Notes: generated from the sequence alone by a model not told the origin. A stretch of 64,000 nt of DNA from Eubacterium_U album (GCF_025336545.1 NZ_JAODBU010000003.1:186001-250000), one strand, 5' to 3'; shown: positions 52,483-62,419, counted from the stretch's first letter. A program made the numbers and translations.

Positions 52483-54258
52483 ATGGGAAATCAAGTAAAA
52501 AAAATGGGAAAAGCATTAATGCTTGTTCTTGCAATGTTAGTATGTTTTAACATTGGTGTTATGGCGCAGGAAATAGAGGCAACAATGGCACCGGAAAATG
52601 TAAAAGAAGCAGAAACGACAAAGGTAGCAGGAGAAACAGAAACAACAAAACATACAGGTGAAGTTGAAACAACAACTAAAGCAAATGAGACAGAAACAAC
52701 AAAGCCTTCAGGAGAGACAGAAACAACAACCCCTAGTGAAAACAATAATGGAACAAATACAACGCAGCCAAATGTAAGAATTTTATTTGTTGGTAATAGT
52801 TCAACTTATTATAATGATATGCCACAGATGGTAAAAGGACTTGCACAGGCTGATGGAGTGAATGTAACAATTCAGGCACTTACAGCAGCAAATTACAAAC
52901 TTTATCAGTTCGCTGATGAAAAGGACACATATGGTTCTCAGCTTATAAGTGCATTAAAAAATTATAAGTGGGATTATGTAATTCTTCAGGATCACAGAGA
53001 AATGATTATCACAGATATTGCAAAAACTCAGACAGCAATCGAAACATTAAAACCATTAATTCAGAGTTCAGGTGCAAAGATGCTTCTTTATGATACACAG
53101 GCTGATTATATTGGAAGGAGTTTTACTGCAACAGGATATAGCTATTATTTATCACATAATGAAATACAGCATTATATGATAAAGGGTTATTATATGATGG
53201 GAAATAAGTATGGCGCGCAAGTTATTTCATCAGGAGTTAATTTTGAAAGATGCTTAAAACAGTTTCCTGATATAAAATTATACAATGCGGATAACATACA
53301 TCCTACACCTACAGGAAGTTATTTGGCAGCGTGTACAATTTATGGAACAATATTTAATACAACAGCATTAGAAAATAAGTATTTACCTGAAAGTGAATAC
53401 GATTCTAATGGACTTCTTAAGAAAGTTACTAAAGAAGCTGCTTTAAAAATGCAGGCTATAGCAGACCCAAGACTGACAATTGATACTTCATATGTAGAGG
53501 TAAATAAAGGATTTAATTCAAAAGTAACAGCAACATTGATTGCAAATGAAAAGAATGAAATTTTGAAAGATTATAAAAATGAAATTCAGTATTCAAGTTC
53601 AAACGATACAGCTATTTCAGTAAACAAATATACCGGAAGTTACAATGCAATTGGCGTTGGAGATTCAATGATAATGGCAACAACAGACAGTGGATTGATT
53701 ACAATGTGTACAATAAGTGTAAAGCAGCCTTCGACATCATTTGCAATTAACGAAACAGGAATAGCCAAATTATATAAGGGCGATACTATTCAGTACACAA
53801 CAAAGATAGCACCAAGTGATACAACAGATACAGTTAAATGGACAAGTAATAACACATCTGTAGCAACTGTAAGTGATACAGGTCTTGTTACAGCAAAGAA
53901 AGTAGGAACTGCAAAAATAACAGCAACTACAACAAGTGGTATTAAGGCAGTACGTTACATAAGAGTAAAACTTATTAAACCTAAAAATGTAAAAGTTAAG
54001 AAGCTTTCAACAAAAGCAAAAGGAAGAAGATATGCAAATATAAGAATTACATGGACAAAGAATACTAATGCAGTTAAATATTATGTATATCGTTCATCAG
54101 GTTCAGGATACAAAAAAATTGCTACAACTAAAAAGCCAAAATATATAGATAAAAATAAGAAAAAAGGTGTTAAATACTATTACAAAGTTAGAGCGGTTTA
54201 TTCAAACTCTAAATGCAATAGTTATTTGTCAGAGACAAAATCAATTTCTTTAAAATAA
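52483..54258 (+). CDS. Secreted SGNH-hydrolase-type protein with Big_2 and fibronectin III domains
   Basis: Signal peptide at 1-28 followed by a Thr/Glu-rich linker with repeats of GETETTK. About 95-300 resemble DUF4886/SGNH hydrolases: ILFVGNSSTYYND carries the nucleophile Ser in GNSST, VILQDHREM provides a further residue, and NADNIHPTPTGSYLAA the Asp-His dyad. About 425-490 are a Big_2 Ig-like domain (KLYKGDTIQYTTKIAPSDTTDTVKWTSNNTSVATV), and about 510-590 an FN3-like domain. Likely a surface-exposed esterase or lipase that binds the wall or a polymer, but no sortase motif is seen. Confidence 0.8.
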   Translation: MGNQVKKMGKALMLVLAMLVCFNIGVMAQEIEATMAPENVKEAETTKVAGETETTKHTGEVETTTKANETETTKPSGETETTTPSENNNGTNTTQPNVRILFVGNSSTYYNDMPQMVKGLAQADGVNVTIQALTAANYKLYQFADEKDTYGSQLISALKNYKWDYVILQDHREMIITDIAKTQTAIETLKPLIQSSGAKMLLYDTQADYIGRSFTATGYSYYLSHNEIQHYMIKGYYMMGNKYGAQVISSGVNFERCLKQFPDIKLYNADNIHPTPTGSYLAACTIYGTIFNTTALENKYLPESEYDSNGLLKKVTKEAALKMQAIADPRLTIDTSYVEVNKGFNSKVTATLIANEKNEILKDYKNEIQYSSSNDTAISVNKYTGSYNAIGVGDSMIMATTDSGLITMCTISVKQPSTSFAINETGIAKLYKGDTIQYTTKIAPSDTTDTVKWTSNNTSVATVSDTGLVTAKKVGTAKITATTTSGIKAVRYIRVKLIKPKNVKVKKLSTKAKGRRYANIRITWTKNTNAVKYYVYRSSGSGYKKIATTKKPKYIDKNKKKGVKYYYKVRAVYSNSKCNSYLSETKSISLK

Positions 54259-54353
54259 TAGAGAAATTGGTTAGAAATTAAGAATGATTAATCTATTAGA
54301 AATGACAGATGAAACAGAATAAATTAAGACAATAGTTTTAAATAAAAACGGAG

Positions 54354-54382
54354 TTGACATTTTACGACTATTTAAATATAAT
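54354..54382 (+). promoter_or_regulatory. Consensus promoter of the Mn2+ riboswitch transcript
   Basis: TTGACA (54354-54359), 17 bases, TATAAT (54377-54382). Confidence 0.9.
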
Positions 54383-54388
54383 TACACG

Positions 54389-54478
54389 AGAAATTAATAG
54401 TCCGTGAGGGAGTAGTTCGCGTGAAAGCGTGATTTGTCAACAATCCCGATAGCATAAGCTATCTGGCAAATATTAAAG
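54389..54478 (+). promoter_or_regulatory. yybP-ykoY (Mn2+) riboswitch
   Basis: The aptamer features GAGGGAGTAGTTCGC (54406-54420) and, after a stem, GTCAACAATCCC..GATAGC-ATAA-GCTATC-TGGC (54436-54467) fit the yybP-ykoY family known to sense Mn2+. It lies in the leader of mntP, the expected target of the ON-type switch. Then comes the terminator at 54483. Confidence 0.85.
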
Positions 54479-54482
54479 AATG

Positions 54483-54544
54483 AGACTTATGGTTTTGAAG
54501 ATACTAATAATAATTAGTGTCTTCAAAATTATGAGTCTTTTTTA
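54483..54544 (+). terminator. Terminator of the riboswitch expression platform
   Basis: AGACTTATGGTTTTGAAGA pairs with TCTTCAAAATTATGAGTCT, followed by TTTTTT. An antiterminated state with Mn2+ would allow mntP expression. Confidence 0.9.
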
Positions 54545-54782
54545 TACCTGTAATGTCAAGGCATAGACATATGAGATTAAATCTGTTTTGAATATGACAA
54601 AAATGTATATTTTAGATATCGTTAAAACATTAGATTGTTAAAATGTATATTTGGGACAAAAGACGTTAATTTTTAAATAATTTACATGGGAAATAAATTA
54701 TTAAGTATAAATACAAGATATATACTATGAACAAATCGGATATTAAATCTAATTCTATTATACAAAAGGGCAGGAGATAAAA

Positions 54783-55367
54783 ATGGAATATTTAGTTGAG
54801 TTCTTATTGTTGGGAGTTGGACTTGCAATGGATGCGTTTGCAGTGTCTATTTGCAAAGGATTAGCTATGCGCAAAGTCAATAAAAAACAGGCAGTTGTCA
54901 TAGCGTTGTTTTTTGGTGGCTTTCAGGCAATTATGCCGATAGTCGGATGGTTTTTATGTAAGGGTTTTCAAAACTATATAGAAGCTTTTGATCACTGGAT
55001 AGCTTTTGCATTATTGGCATTTATTGGAATGAAAATGATTATAGAAACATTGAGTGAAAAGGAAGAAGATGTAGTTGTTGAAAAAATGGATCCGCCACTT
55101 GACATGAAAGAAATGCTTATGCTTGCAATTGCAACAAGTATAGATGCATTGGCAGTTGGTATATCTTTAGCAGCTCTTGACAGACCAATAGTGGAATCAT
55201 CAGCCATTATCGGTGTGGTTACATTCGTTATATCTATTATTGGTGTTTATATTGGAAACTTTTTTGGAAACAGATATAAGAAAAGAGCAGAGTTTGCAGG
55301 TGGAATCATTTTAGTACTAATAGGTGTAAAGATTTTATGCGAACATATGGGATGGATAGCATTTTAA
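54783..55367 (+). CDS. mntP: Manganese efflux pump MntP
   Basis: 194-residue membrane protein with two halves of three helices each; the pattern LAMDAFAVSICKGLA and ATSIDALAVGISLAAL carries the Asp residues of the family. Exports Mn2+ when the cell is overloaded. Riboswitch upstream supports the assignment. GGCAGGAG precedes the ATG. Confidence 0.95.
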   Translation: MEYLVEFLLLGVGLAMDAFAVSICKGLAMRKVNKKQAVVIALFFGGFQAIMPIVGWFLCKGFQNYIEAFDHWIAFALLAFIGMKMIIETLSEKEEDVVVEKMDPPLDMKEMLMLAIATSIDALAVGISLAALDRPIVESSAIIGVVTFVISIIGVYIGNFFGNRYKKRAEFAGGIILVLIGVKILCEHMGWIAF

Positions 55368-55417
55368 ATTTTGAAAAGAAAATAAAATGAAAGAAATTCA
55401 TTTTTAATAAATGTTTT

Positions 55418-55465
55418 CGACAAATGGCTGCCGACCGGAGGGAAGGGCAGTACATCTTTTTATGG
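55418..55465 (+). other. GC-rich hairpin in the leader of the CaCA exchanger
   Basis: CTGCC (55426-55430) pairs with GGCAG (55446-55450) around an A/G-rich loop with ACCGGAGGGAA. The sequence is richer in GC than its surroundings. It lies just before the start context of the exchanger gene. Role unknown. Confidence 0.3.
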
Positions 55466-55476
55466 AGGAAAAAGAT

Positions 55477-56451
55477 ATGATAATAACAATAATAACGGCA
55501 TTATTACTTTTAATAGTTGGATTTATATTGCTGGTTAAAGGAGCAGATTTTTTTGTAGAAGGAAGTGCAAGTGTAGCAAAGAAGTTAAAGATTCCATCAC
55601 TTGTAATTGGAATGACAATTGTGGCAATGGGAACAAGTTTGCCTGAATGTTCAGTCAGCATTATTGCTTCAATGAATGGAAGTAATTCTTTATCAATCAG
55701 CAATGCAGTTGGTTCAAATATATTTAATCTTATGGTTGTGTGTGGAATTTGTACTTTGTTTATTCCACTTGAAGTAGCTAAGGATACGATAAAAAGAGAC
55801 TTCCCACTTTCAATAGCATGTGCACTCCTTTTATTATTTACGGGTTATACATCAATGACATTGGGTAGAACAGAAGGAATAGTATTTTTAATCTGCTTTG
55901 CATTTTTTATTCTTATAATGGTTAAAAGCACAATGAAATCAAGAAAGATTTCAAATGAGGAAATGCAGGAAATAGATGAAGAAATCGAAGAAATATCAGA
56001 AAATTTGTCAGGAGTTAAATGTCTGTTATATATAGTTGGTGGAGCTGTTGCAATAAAATTTGGTGGTGATTTTGTAGTAAACGGTGCAACTTCAATAGCA
56101 AGAACAGTAGGAGTAACAGAAACAGTTATAGGGCTTACAATTGTAGCACTTGGAACCAGTCTTCCTGAACTTGTTACATCAATTGTGGCAGCGAGAAAGA
56201 AAGAAGTTGATATGGCTGTTGGCAATGTAATAGGTTCAAATATTTTTAATATATTAATGGTACTTGGAATTGCAGCAACAATAAGTCCAATTACATTTTT
56301 AACAGAAAATATAATAGACATTATTGTATTAGTAATATTTAGTGGACTTGTATGGGCATTTGCCTGGACAAAGAAACAGCTTGATAAAAAAGAAGGAATA
56401 ATAATGTTAGTCCTTTATGTTATTTATACAGTCTATATTCTTATGAGATAA
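55477..56451 (+). CDS. CaCA-family calcium/sodium antiporter
   Basis: Two homologous halves, each with the alpha repeat: GMTIVAMGTSLPECSVSI.. and GLTIVALGTSLPELVTSIVAA. Both carry the Gly-Thr-Ser-Leu-Pro-Glu ion-binding motif. An acidic cytoplasmic loop (EEMQEIDEEIEEISENLS) separates them. Start 55477 because ATGGAGGAAAAAG upstream supplies the ribosome site; a start at 55411 would add 22 unrelated residues. Length 324. It exchanges Ca2+ (or another cation) for Na+ or H+. Confidence 0.9.
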   Translation: MIITIITALLLLIVGFILLVKGADFFVEGSASVAKKLKIPSLVIGMTIVAMGTSLPECSVSIIASMNGSNSLSISNAVGSNIFNLMVVCGICTLFIPLEVAKDTIKRDFPLSIACALLLLFTGYTSMTLGRTEGIVFLICFAFFILIMVKSTMKSRKISNEEMQEIDEEIEEISENLSGVKCLLYIVGGAVAIKFGGDFVVNGATSIARTVGVTETVIGLTIVALGTSLPELVTSIVAARKKEVDMAVGNVIGSNIFNILMVLGIAATISPITFLTENIIDIIVLVIFSGLVWAFAWTKKQLDKKEGIIMLVLYVIYTVYILMR

Positions 56452-56604
56452 AAAAATAAACTATACTTATAATGAAATAATTACAGAATTAGAATTTTAG
56501 TATACTTATAATAGATTATTGATGAATAATTTTGTAAACACAAAAAAGTTTATCTTATAAACACAATTTTATAAATACAATTTTATCAACAAAAAAAGTT
56601 TAGT

Positions 56605-56633
56605 TTGACAATAAAAAAAGAGTGGTTTATAAT
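56605..56633 (+). promoter_or_regulatory. Promoter of the aspS T-box transcript
   Basis: TTGACA (56605-56610), 17 bases, TATAAT (56628-56633). Confidence 0.9.
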
Positions 56634-56654
56634 CACATTAATTAGGTGCATTTG

Positions 56655-56933
56655 CACAATATATCAGTAAGGCTATGACGAAGAGAAGTAACATAGATTA
56701 TCGCTTCCAGAGAGCGGATGATGGTGAGATGTCCGCAGAATGAATTTATGTGAATAACACTTTCGAGCTGCAATCCGAAAGCAATGGCAAGTAGGTGCGA
56801 CGTGGTTGTACGACACACAACAGGGTTTATCCCATGAGTGGCTGCAATGCAGCAAATCAGGTGGTACCGCGGAATAAGTTAGATTAACTGTCCGTCCTGA
56901 ACTGTAGTAGTTTAGGATGGGCTTTTTTTGTTT
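56655..56933 (+). promoter_or_regulatory. T-box leader of aspS, specifier apparently asparagine
   Basis: T-box features: Stem I closed by CGAAG (56678-56682) with CTTTCG (56761-56766), AGAGAG bulge (56710-56715), antiterminator sequence GGTGGTACCGCGG (56860-56872), and the terminator GTCC-GTCCTGAACT with AGTTTAGGATGGGC and a T-run (56889-56930). The specifier loop 3' side reads GTGAATAACACTTTCG: AAC (or AAT) followed by A fits the position, and no GAC/GAT is present. That indicates Asn rather than Asp tRNA sensing. Confidence 0.85.
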
Positions 56934-57012
56934 GAATTTGCTATAAAATTTGAACAATATAGTTTAATTGTTTTCCTAAACAATATATAAAAATATGAAG
57001 GAGACTAACAGA

Positions 57013-58770
57013 ATGGATACAAACACAAATAACATTTATCGTGATGTTACAATGGACAACATATCTGAAGCAAATGTTGGACAGACAATGAAGATTTGCG
57101 GATGGGTTGAAAACATCCGTGACCATGGTGGTGTTTCTTTTATCGATTTAAGAGACATGTATGGCCAGATGCAGGTAGTAATGAGAGATACTTCATTACT
57201 TGATGGAATTAATAAGGAAGATTGTATTTCTGTAGAAGGACCAATTCAGCATAGAGATGAAGAAACGTACAATGATAAGATTGCAACAGGAACAATCGAA
57301 TTAGAAGCACAGAAAGTAACGGTTTTAGGAAAAGTTTACAGACAGCTTCCATTTGAAATAATGACATCTAAGGAAACAAGAGAAGATGTCAGATTAAAAT
57401 ATCGTTATCTTGATTTAAGAAATAAGAAAGTAAAGGATAACATGATTTTCAGATCAAAGGTTATTTCTTTCTTAAGAGAAAAGATGACAGAGATGGGATT
57501 CTTAGAAATTCAGACACCAATTCTTTGTGCATCATCTCCTGAAGGCGCAAGAGATTACATTGTACCTTCAAGAAAATTTAAAGGAAAATTCTACGCTCTT
57601 CCACAGGCACCACAGCAATATAAACAGTTGCTTATGGTATCAGGATTTGACAAATATTTCCAGATTGCACCATGTTTCAGAGATGAAGATGCAAGAGCAG
57701 ACCGTTCACCTGGGGAATTTTATCAGTTAGATTTTGAAATGAGTTTTGCTACTCAGGAAGATGTTTTCAGAGTAGGTGAAGAAGTATTAAGTGCAACATT
57801 TGAAAAATTTGCACCTGAAGGATTTGAAGTAACAAAGGCTCCATATCCTATTATCAGTTATAAGCAGGCAATGCTTGAATTTGGTACAGATAAGCCTGAT
57901 TTAAGAAACCCATTAAGAATAGTTGATGTTACAGACTTCTTCCAGAGATGTACATTTAAGCCATTCCATGGCAAGACAGTAAGAGCTATTAAAGTTCATG
58001 CTGATATGTCAAAGGGATTCCATGAGAAATTATTGAAATTTGCTCAGAGCATCGGAATGGGAGGACTTGGATATCTTGAAGTTAAAGAAGATATGACATA
58101 TAAGGGACCAATTGATAAATTTATTCCGGATGATATGAAGACAGAAATTAAGGAGATTGCAGGATTAGAAGCAGGAGATACAATTTTCTTTATCGCTGAT
58201 AATGAAAAGCAGGCTGCTTTATATGCAGGTGAAATACGTACAGCATTAGGAGAAAGACTTGATTTAATTGAAAAGAACGCATATAGATTCTGTTACATCA
58301 ATGACTTCCCAATGTATGAATATGATCCTGAAGCAAAGAAGATTATATTTACACATAACCCATTCTCAATGCCACAGGGTGGACTTGAAGCATTAGAAAC
58401 AATGAAACCTGAAGACATTCTTGCATACCAGTATGATATTGTATGTAACGGTGTTGAATTATCATCAGGTGCTGTTAGAAATCATGATATGGAAATCATG
58501 GTTAAGGCATTTGAAATTGCAGGTTACACAGAAGATGATTTGAAAGAAAAATTCGGAGCACTTTACAATGCATTCCAGTTTGGAGCACCTCCACACGCAG
58601 GAATGGCTCCTGGTGTAGACCGTATGATTATGCTTCTTACAAATGAAGAAAATATCAGAGAAATTATTCCATTCCCAATGAATGGTAACGCTCAGGATAT
58701 GATGTGCGGAGCTCCTGGTGAAGTTACAGAACAGCAGCTTAGAGAAGTTCATATTAAAGTTAGACAGTAA
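57013..58770 (+). CDS. aspS: Aspartyl-tRNA synthetase
   Basis: 585-residue class II synthetase: N-terminal anticodon-binding OB fold (KICGWVENIRDHGGVSFIDLRD), class II motif 2 (FRDEDARADRSPGEFYQLDFEM), GAD insertion at about 290-410 and motif 3 (PGVDRMIMLLTNEENIREIIPFP). Length fits the bacterial type. ATG 57013 follows AAGGAG. The T-box specifier (see finding) suggests it may be non-discriminating, also charging tRNA-Asn with Asp for later amidation by GatCAB. That is inference. Confidence 0.95.
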   Translation: MDTNTNNIYRDVTMDNISEANVGQTMKICGWVENIRDHGGVSFIDLRDMYGQMQVVMRDTSLLDGINKEDCISVEGPIQHRDEETYNDKIATGTIELEAQKVTVLGKVYRQLPFEIMTSKETREDVRLKYRYLDLRNKKVKDNMIFRSKVISFLREKMTEMGFLEIQTPILCASSPEGARDYIVPSRKFKGKFYALPQAPQQYKQLLMVSGFDKYFQIAPCFRDEDARADRSPGEFYQLDFEMSFATQEDVFRVGEEVLSATFEKFAPEGFEVTKAPYPIISYKQAMLEFGTDKPDLRNPLRIVDVTDFFQRCTFKPFHGKTVRAIKVHADMSKGFHEKLLKFAQSIGMGGLGYLEVKEDMTYKGPIDKFIPDDMKTEIKEIAGLEAGDTIFFIADNEKQAALYAGEIRTALGERLDLIEKNAYRFCYINDFPMYEYDPEAKKIIFTHNPFSMPQGGLEALETMKPEDILAYQYDIVCNGVELSSGAVRNHDMEIMVKAFEIAGYTEDDLKEKFGALYNAFQFGAPPHAGMAPGVDRMIMLLTNEENIREIIPFPMNGNAQDMMCGAPGEVTEQQLREVHIKVRQ

Positions 58771-58783
58771 TAAAGATATAAAT

Positions 58784-58822
58784 ACAGATCCCGGGGTTTT
58801 AACACTTGGGGTCTGTTTTACT
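58784..58822 (+). terminator. Terminator after aspS
   Basis: ACAGATCCC pairs with GGGGTCTGT, followed by TTTA. Confidence 0.75.
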
Positions 58823-58955
58823 TTATATAATGAGTTGGGCATTTGCGTAAATAATACAAAGCAATATGACAAAAAGCAATTTTATTAACATATTTTAAAA
58901 TGAAATTAAACATTTAAACATATGTAGAAATGGGATAAGCAGATTGGAGAAAAAT

Positions 58956-59606
58956 ATGTACGATACAGTTATTTTTGATTTAGATGGAACGTTACTTAAC
59001 ACAATAGATGATATAGCAGCAGCAGTACAATATGCTCAGAAAAAATATGGCTTTCCGGTTCACACAGTAGACGAAGTAAAAAAACACGTCGGAAATGGTC
59101 TTAGACTTTTGATGCACCGTTCAATTCCTGAAGGTGAAAATAATCCGGATTTTGATAAGATATTTGCTGATTTTAGTGAGTATTATCAGAAACATTGTCA
59201 GGTAAAAACAAGAGCTTATGACGGTATATTAGATTTGATAAAAGAATTAAAAAAACGAAATATTAAAATGGCAATTGTATCAAATAAGAATTACAAGGCA
59301 GTTGAATCTTTGAAAAATATTTATTTTGAAGGTTTAATAGATGTTGCATTAGGAGAAAATGAAGCTGCCGGAATTAAGAAAAAACCGGCAAAAGACATGG
59401 TTATGTCAGCACTCGATAAATTAGGCAGTACACAGGAAAAATCAATTTATGTAGGAGATTCAGAAGTTGATAGTCAGACTGCTGTTAATTCAGGACTTGA
59501 TTGCATTCTTGTAAGTTGGGGATTCAGAACAAAAGACATTTTAGAAAAACTTACTTATAAGAAAATAATAGATGAACCAATGAAGTTATTAGATGTGATT
59601 GCGTAA
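58956..59606 (+). CDS. HAD-family phosphatase (phosphoglycolate phosphatase-like)
   Basis: HAD motifs: DLDGTLL (I, nucleophile Asp), VSNK (II), KKKPAKDMV (III) and YVGDSEVDSQTA (IV). Alpha-helical cap at about 15-85 marks a subfamily I member. 216 residues. ATG 58956 is chosen as start: TTGGAGAAA before it forms the ribosome site, while an upstream TTG would add four residues. Substrate not determinable. Confidence 0.88.
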   Translation: MYDTVIFDLDGTLLNTIDDIAAAVQYAQKKYGFPVHTVDEVKKHVGNGLRLLMHRSIPEGENNPDFDKIFADFSEYYQKHCQVKTRAYDGILDLIKELKKRNIKMAIVSNKNYKAVESLKNIYFEGLIDVALGENEAAGIKKKPAKDMVMSALDKLGSTQEKSIYVGDSEVDSQTAVNSGLDCILVSWGFRTKDILEKLTYKKIIDEPMKLLDVIA

Positions 59607-59617
59607 GTAATATAATA

Positions 59618-59651
59618 AAGAGGGGCGAATTTATTCGTCCCTCTTTATTAT
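59618..59651. terminator. Terminator between the convergent HAD and YfhO genes
   Basis: AAAGAGGGGCGAAT pairs with CGTCCCTCTTTATT with one mismatch. It is bidirectional. Confidence 0.8.
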
Positions 59652-59749
59652 TAAATATAGATTATAAAACATTTGTTAGGCAGGTATTGACCATTTTTCT
59701 GTATTAAATAAACAGGGTTTTCATTGTATCTAATGTTCGACCCACTTTA

Positions 59750-62419
59750 TCATTGGTTACTTTCAAGACTATCATTCTGATAAACAATATTTCCTGAAAG
59801 ACCATTTGAGTACGTAAGTTTTTTCCGTTTAAAATGGTTCAATATCTGAATCCACAATCGAATAAAATCATTGCCACAAAATATAAGAAAAAGAACAAGT
59901 CCTAATAAGGATGTGTATTTACCAACCTTTATAAGAGGTGCATGATAGACTAATTTAATAATATGATGTCCTGCTGAAAGAGAAAATCCTAAAAAAGCAT
60001 TATCAGTCATAAAGTAATCAATTTTTTGGCCGTCCACATATACTGAGAATCCTTTATCGTAAGGAATTGTTGTAGTAAAATAACTATCTTTATCTAAAGT
60101 AATGTTCCCTGTAATCATATTATTTTCATAAGCAACATCAGTCATCATTGTAATGTTATTTTTTAAGGCAGAAACCTGGTCATAATCAATTTTATAAATT
60201 TCAAATTCACTGAATTCAAAACTACATCCTTTAGGAAAACGAATGTTTAATATATTATTGTCAGCAGAATCTGATACAACAAATTTAAAATTGAAATTTT
60301 TATTAGGATAAGCAGAATTAAGACCACTTAAACTATTTTGAATACCATTAATTTTAATTGTTGAACGGTTTCTACCATATCCTTTGATATTGCATTTTAT
60401 AATATAAATACAGTCCTTTAAATTATCAGGAATCTCAACATTAAAAGTTTTTGCACCCTTCATAGTATCAACATGATAATATCCATCTGTAGTACGCTCT
60501 AATTTTAAATCCATATTAAGATTAACCTTCTTTAACATAGAATGATAAGAAGAATTAACATCATCATCAACAACAATATATTTTAATAAAGCAATCTCTT
60601 TTTCTTCAGGTGAAAGAGAAAGATATTCGTCTAAACTCATAGTATCTTTAGATGCAAATCCAAGAGAATAAGCATTATCTGATTTATATACCTTGACATT
60701 GCCTGCCTGACAGACTGCCTTGTATCCTGCAGGAGCAGTTGTTGTGGAAGCAATGTATTTAACACCCATAAGTGTTTTAAACAAAACATCATTTGATGAA
60801 GTGATGGAAATGTCATTAACGGTAGGGTTACTAAGCTGAAGGTCATAATTACACATATTTAAATAAGGCTTATTAAAAACAGATGAGTAACAACCTTCTG
60901 AAAAATATTTCTTTCCATATATGATATTATTTGTAAATTTACTATCAGTTATATTGCTCGTTCTGAAAAATGTATCATCACCATTTAATGCAATTGCAAT
61001 AGCAGCGTTTTTACTTTTATCATAATATTTTGCAGCATCTTTTTTTGCAACCAAAGTGTCAGAAGCATTTCCAACATAGCAACAGAAAATGGCAATTAAA
61101 ATTGTAGGCAACATAAAAACATAGTTCTTTTTTATTTGGCAATAGGCAGCAATAAAACAAAAAGTAATTATAAGGTCAATAACTATTGCAATGTATATTG
61201 GATTTTCATGCATATATGCAGAAATTGCAATAAGAACTAATATGCCAAATGTAACGAGTGCTAATTTACCGGTTTCATATTTTTTAGCTAATAAATCCCT
61301 TACAAAAAATGCGGTAACAAGCAAAATTAAAGGAACAAATGGAATAAGAGCTTTCCCTCTAATGTATAGAAAACCGTTTAATAAATATTGACCTACAGGA
61401 AATGCTGAAACAAACAAAATACAAATGCAAAGAAACTTCTTTGAAAAATCTTTACTTAATATTAATATGCAGGCTAAAGCTAAAAATGCAATAGCAGTCA
61501 CACCCATTCCATAAGGTGTGTAAAACATTTCGTTATTAGGAAACTGAGGTATAAATAATTTAGCTAAAGAAATTGATTTACCATCAGAGGAACCACGTCC
61601 TGATAAAATAGCAGCAAGACTTGGAAGTAAAATTACTGCGGAAAGCAAAATTCCAATAAATGAACTTGCACCATATCTTAAAGCAAAGAACCAAAACGGC
61701 TTTTTACCAGCAGGAAGTTTGTAGTATAGTTCCTGATTTTCTTTGTACTCAAAAAATTTGTAAATAGCATAAATACTTATGGCAACAATTCCTGACACAG
61801 CAAAGAAATAACTTGTTAAAAACATACATGTAATGCTTAGAATAAGAAGTATCTTTCTGTCTTTTTTATATAAACGGTCAACACCAACTAAAGCTAATAA
61901 TAAAAATGGAATATAATCCATGAACATTACCTGCTTATGGCTGTGGTACAATAATGGACCGGCGCAGGCAAATAAAAAAGTAATAAAATAAACAGTGCTT
62001 CGATTCATGTTGTTGTGTGATTTAAGCCAAAAGTAGAAAATATAAACAGATAACAAAACAACTACAATACTTGAAATGCTTATATATAATGCCATTTGGA
62101 CATTTGGTAAAAAATAACTTATTAAAATAATTGGATTCATAAATCCGTAATAAGAAAAATTATACGCATTTTGTCCGGCACCTAAATTAAGATTAAACTC
62201 AGGAAAAAGTCTGCCTGTATCATAAAATGACTGCCTAAAATAATCAGGGAGTACACTGTGCTGGGACAGCCAGTCTACGGAAGAACCATAAATATAATCA
62301 GAACCTGTTATAAGAAAGACAATTCCAAGAATAAAAGCAGTCACCAAAGAAAGGTAAATGAAATCATTTAACTCTATATATTTTTTTTGCGATTTTTTAA
62401 TAGATTTAATAAAATTCAT
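59750..62419 (-). CDS. YfhO-family large membrane protein
   Basis: 889 residues. About 12-13 hydrophobic segments cover residues 20-445, then a large extracytoplasmic region of about 370 residues, and a last membrane segment near 830-850. The architecture matches YfhO-type proteins, thought to transfer sugars to lipoteichoic acid in Bacillus and listeria-like bacteria. No GT-A nucleotide motif would be expected, as YfhO proteins are GT-C-like. The extracytoplasmic region is Asn/Ser/Lys-rich with beta segments. Reading on the minus strand from 62419. Precise substrate unknown. Confidence 0.8.
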   Translation of the reverse strand: MNFIKSIKKSQKKYIELNDFIYLSLVTAFILGIVFLITGSDYIYGSSVDWLSQHSVLPDYFRQSFYDTGRLFPEFNLNLGAGQNAYNFSYYGFMNPIILISYFLPNVQMALYISISSIVVVLLSVYIFYFWLKSHNNMNRSTVYFITFLFACAGPLLYHSHKQVMFMDYIPFLLLALVGVDRLYKKDRKILLILSITCMFLTSYFFAVSGIVAISIYAIYKFFEYKENQELYYKLPAGKKPFWFFALRYGASSFIGILLSAVILLPSLAAILSGRGSSDGKSISLAKLFIPQFPNNEMFYTPYGMGVTAIAFLALACILILSKDFSKKFLCICILFVSAFPVGQYLLNGFLYIRGKALIPFVPLILLVTAFFVRDLLAKKYETGKLALVTFGILVLIAISAYMHENPIYIAIVIDLIITFCFIAAYCQIKKNYVFMLPTILIAIFCCYVGNASDTLVAKKDAAKYYDKSKNAAIAIALNGDDTFFRTSNITDSKFTNNIIYGKKYFSEGCYSSVFNKPYLNMCNYDLQLSNPTVNDISITSSNDVLFKTLMGVKYIASTTTAPAGYKAVCQAGNVKVYKSDNAYSLGFASKDTMSLDEYLSLSPEEKEIALLKYIVVDDDVNSSYHSMLKKVNLNMDLKLERTTDGYYHVDTMKGAKTFNVEIPDNLKDCIYIIKCNIKGYGRNRSTIKINGIQNSLSGLNSAYPNKNFNFKFVVSDSADNNILNIRFPKGCSFEFSEFEIYKIDYDQVSALKNNITMMTDVAYENNMITGNITLDKDSYFTTTIPYDKGFSVYVDGQKIDYFMTDNAFLGFSLSAGHHIIKLVYHAPLIKVGKYTSLLGLVLFLIFCGNDFIRLWIQILNHFKRKKLTYSNGLSGNIVYQNDSLESNQ

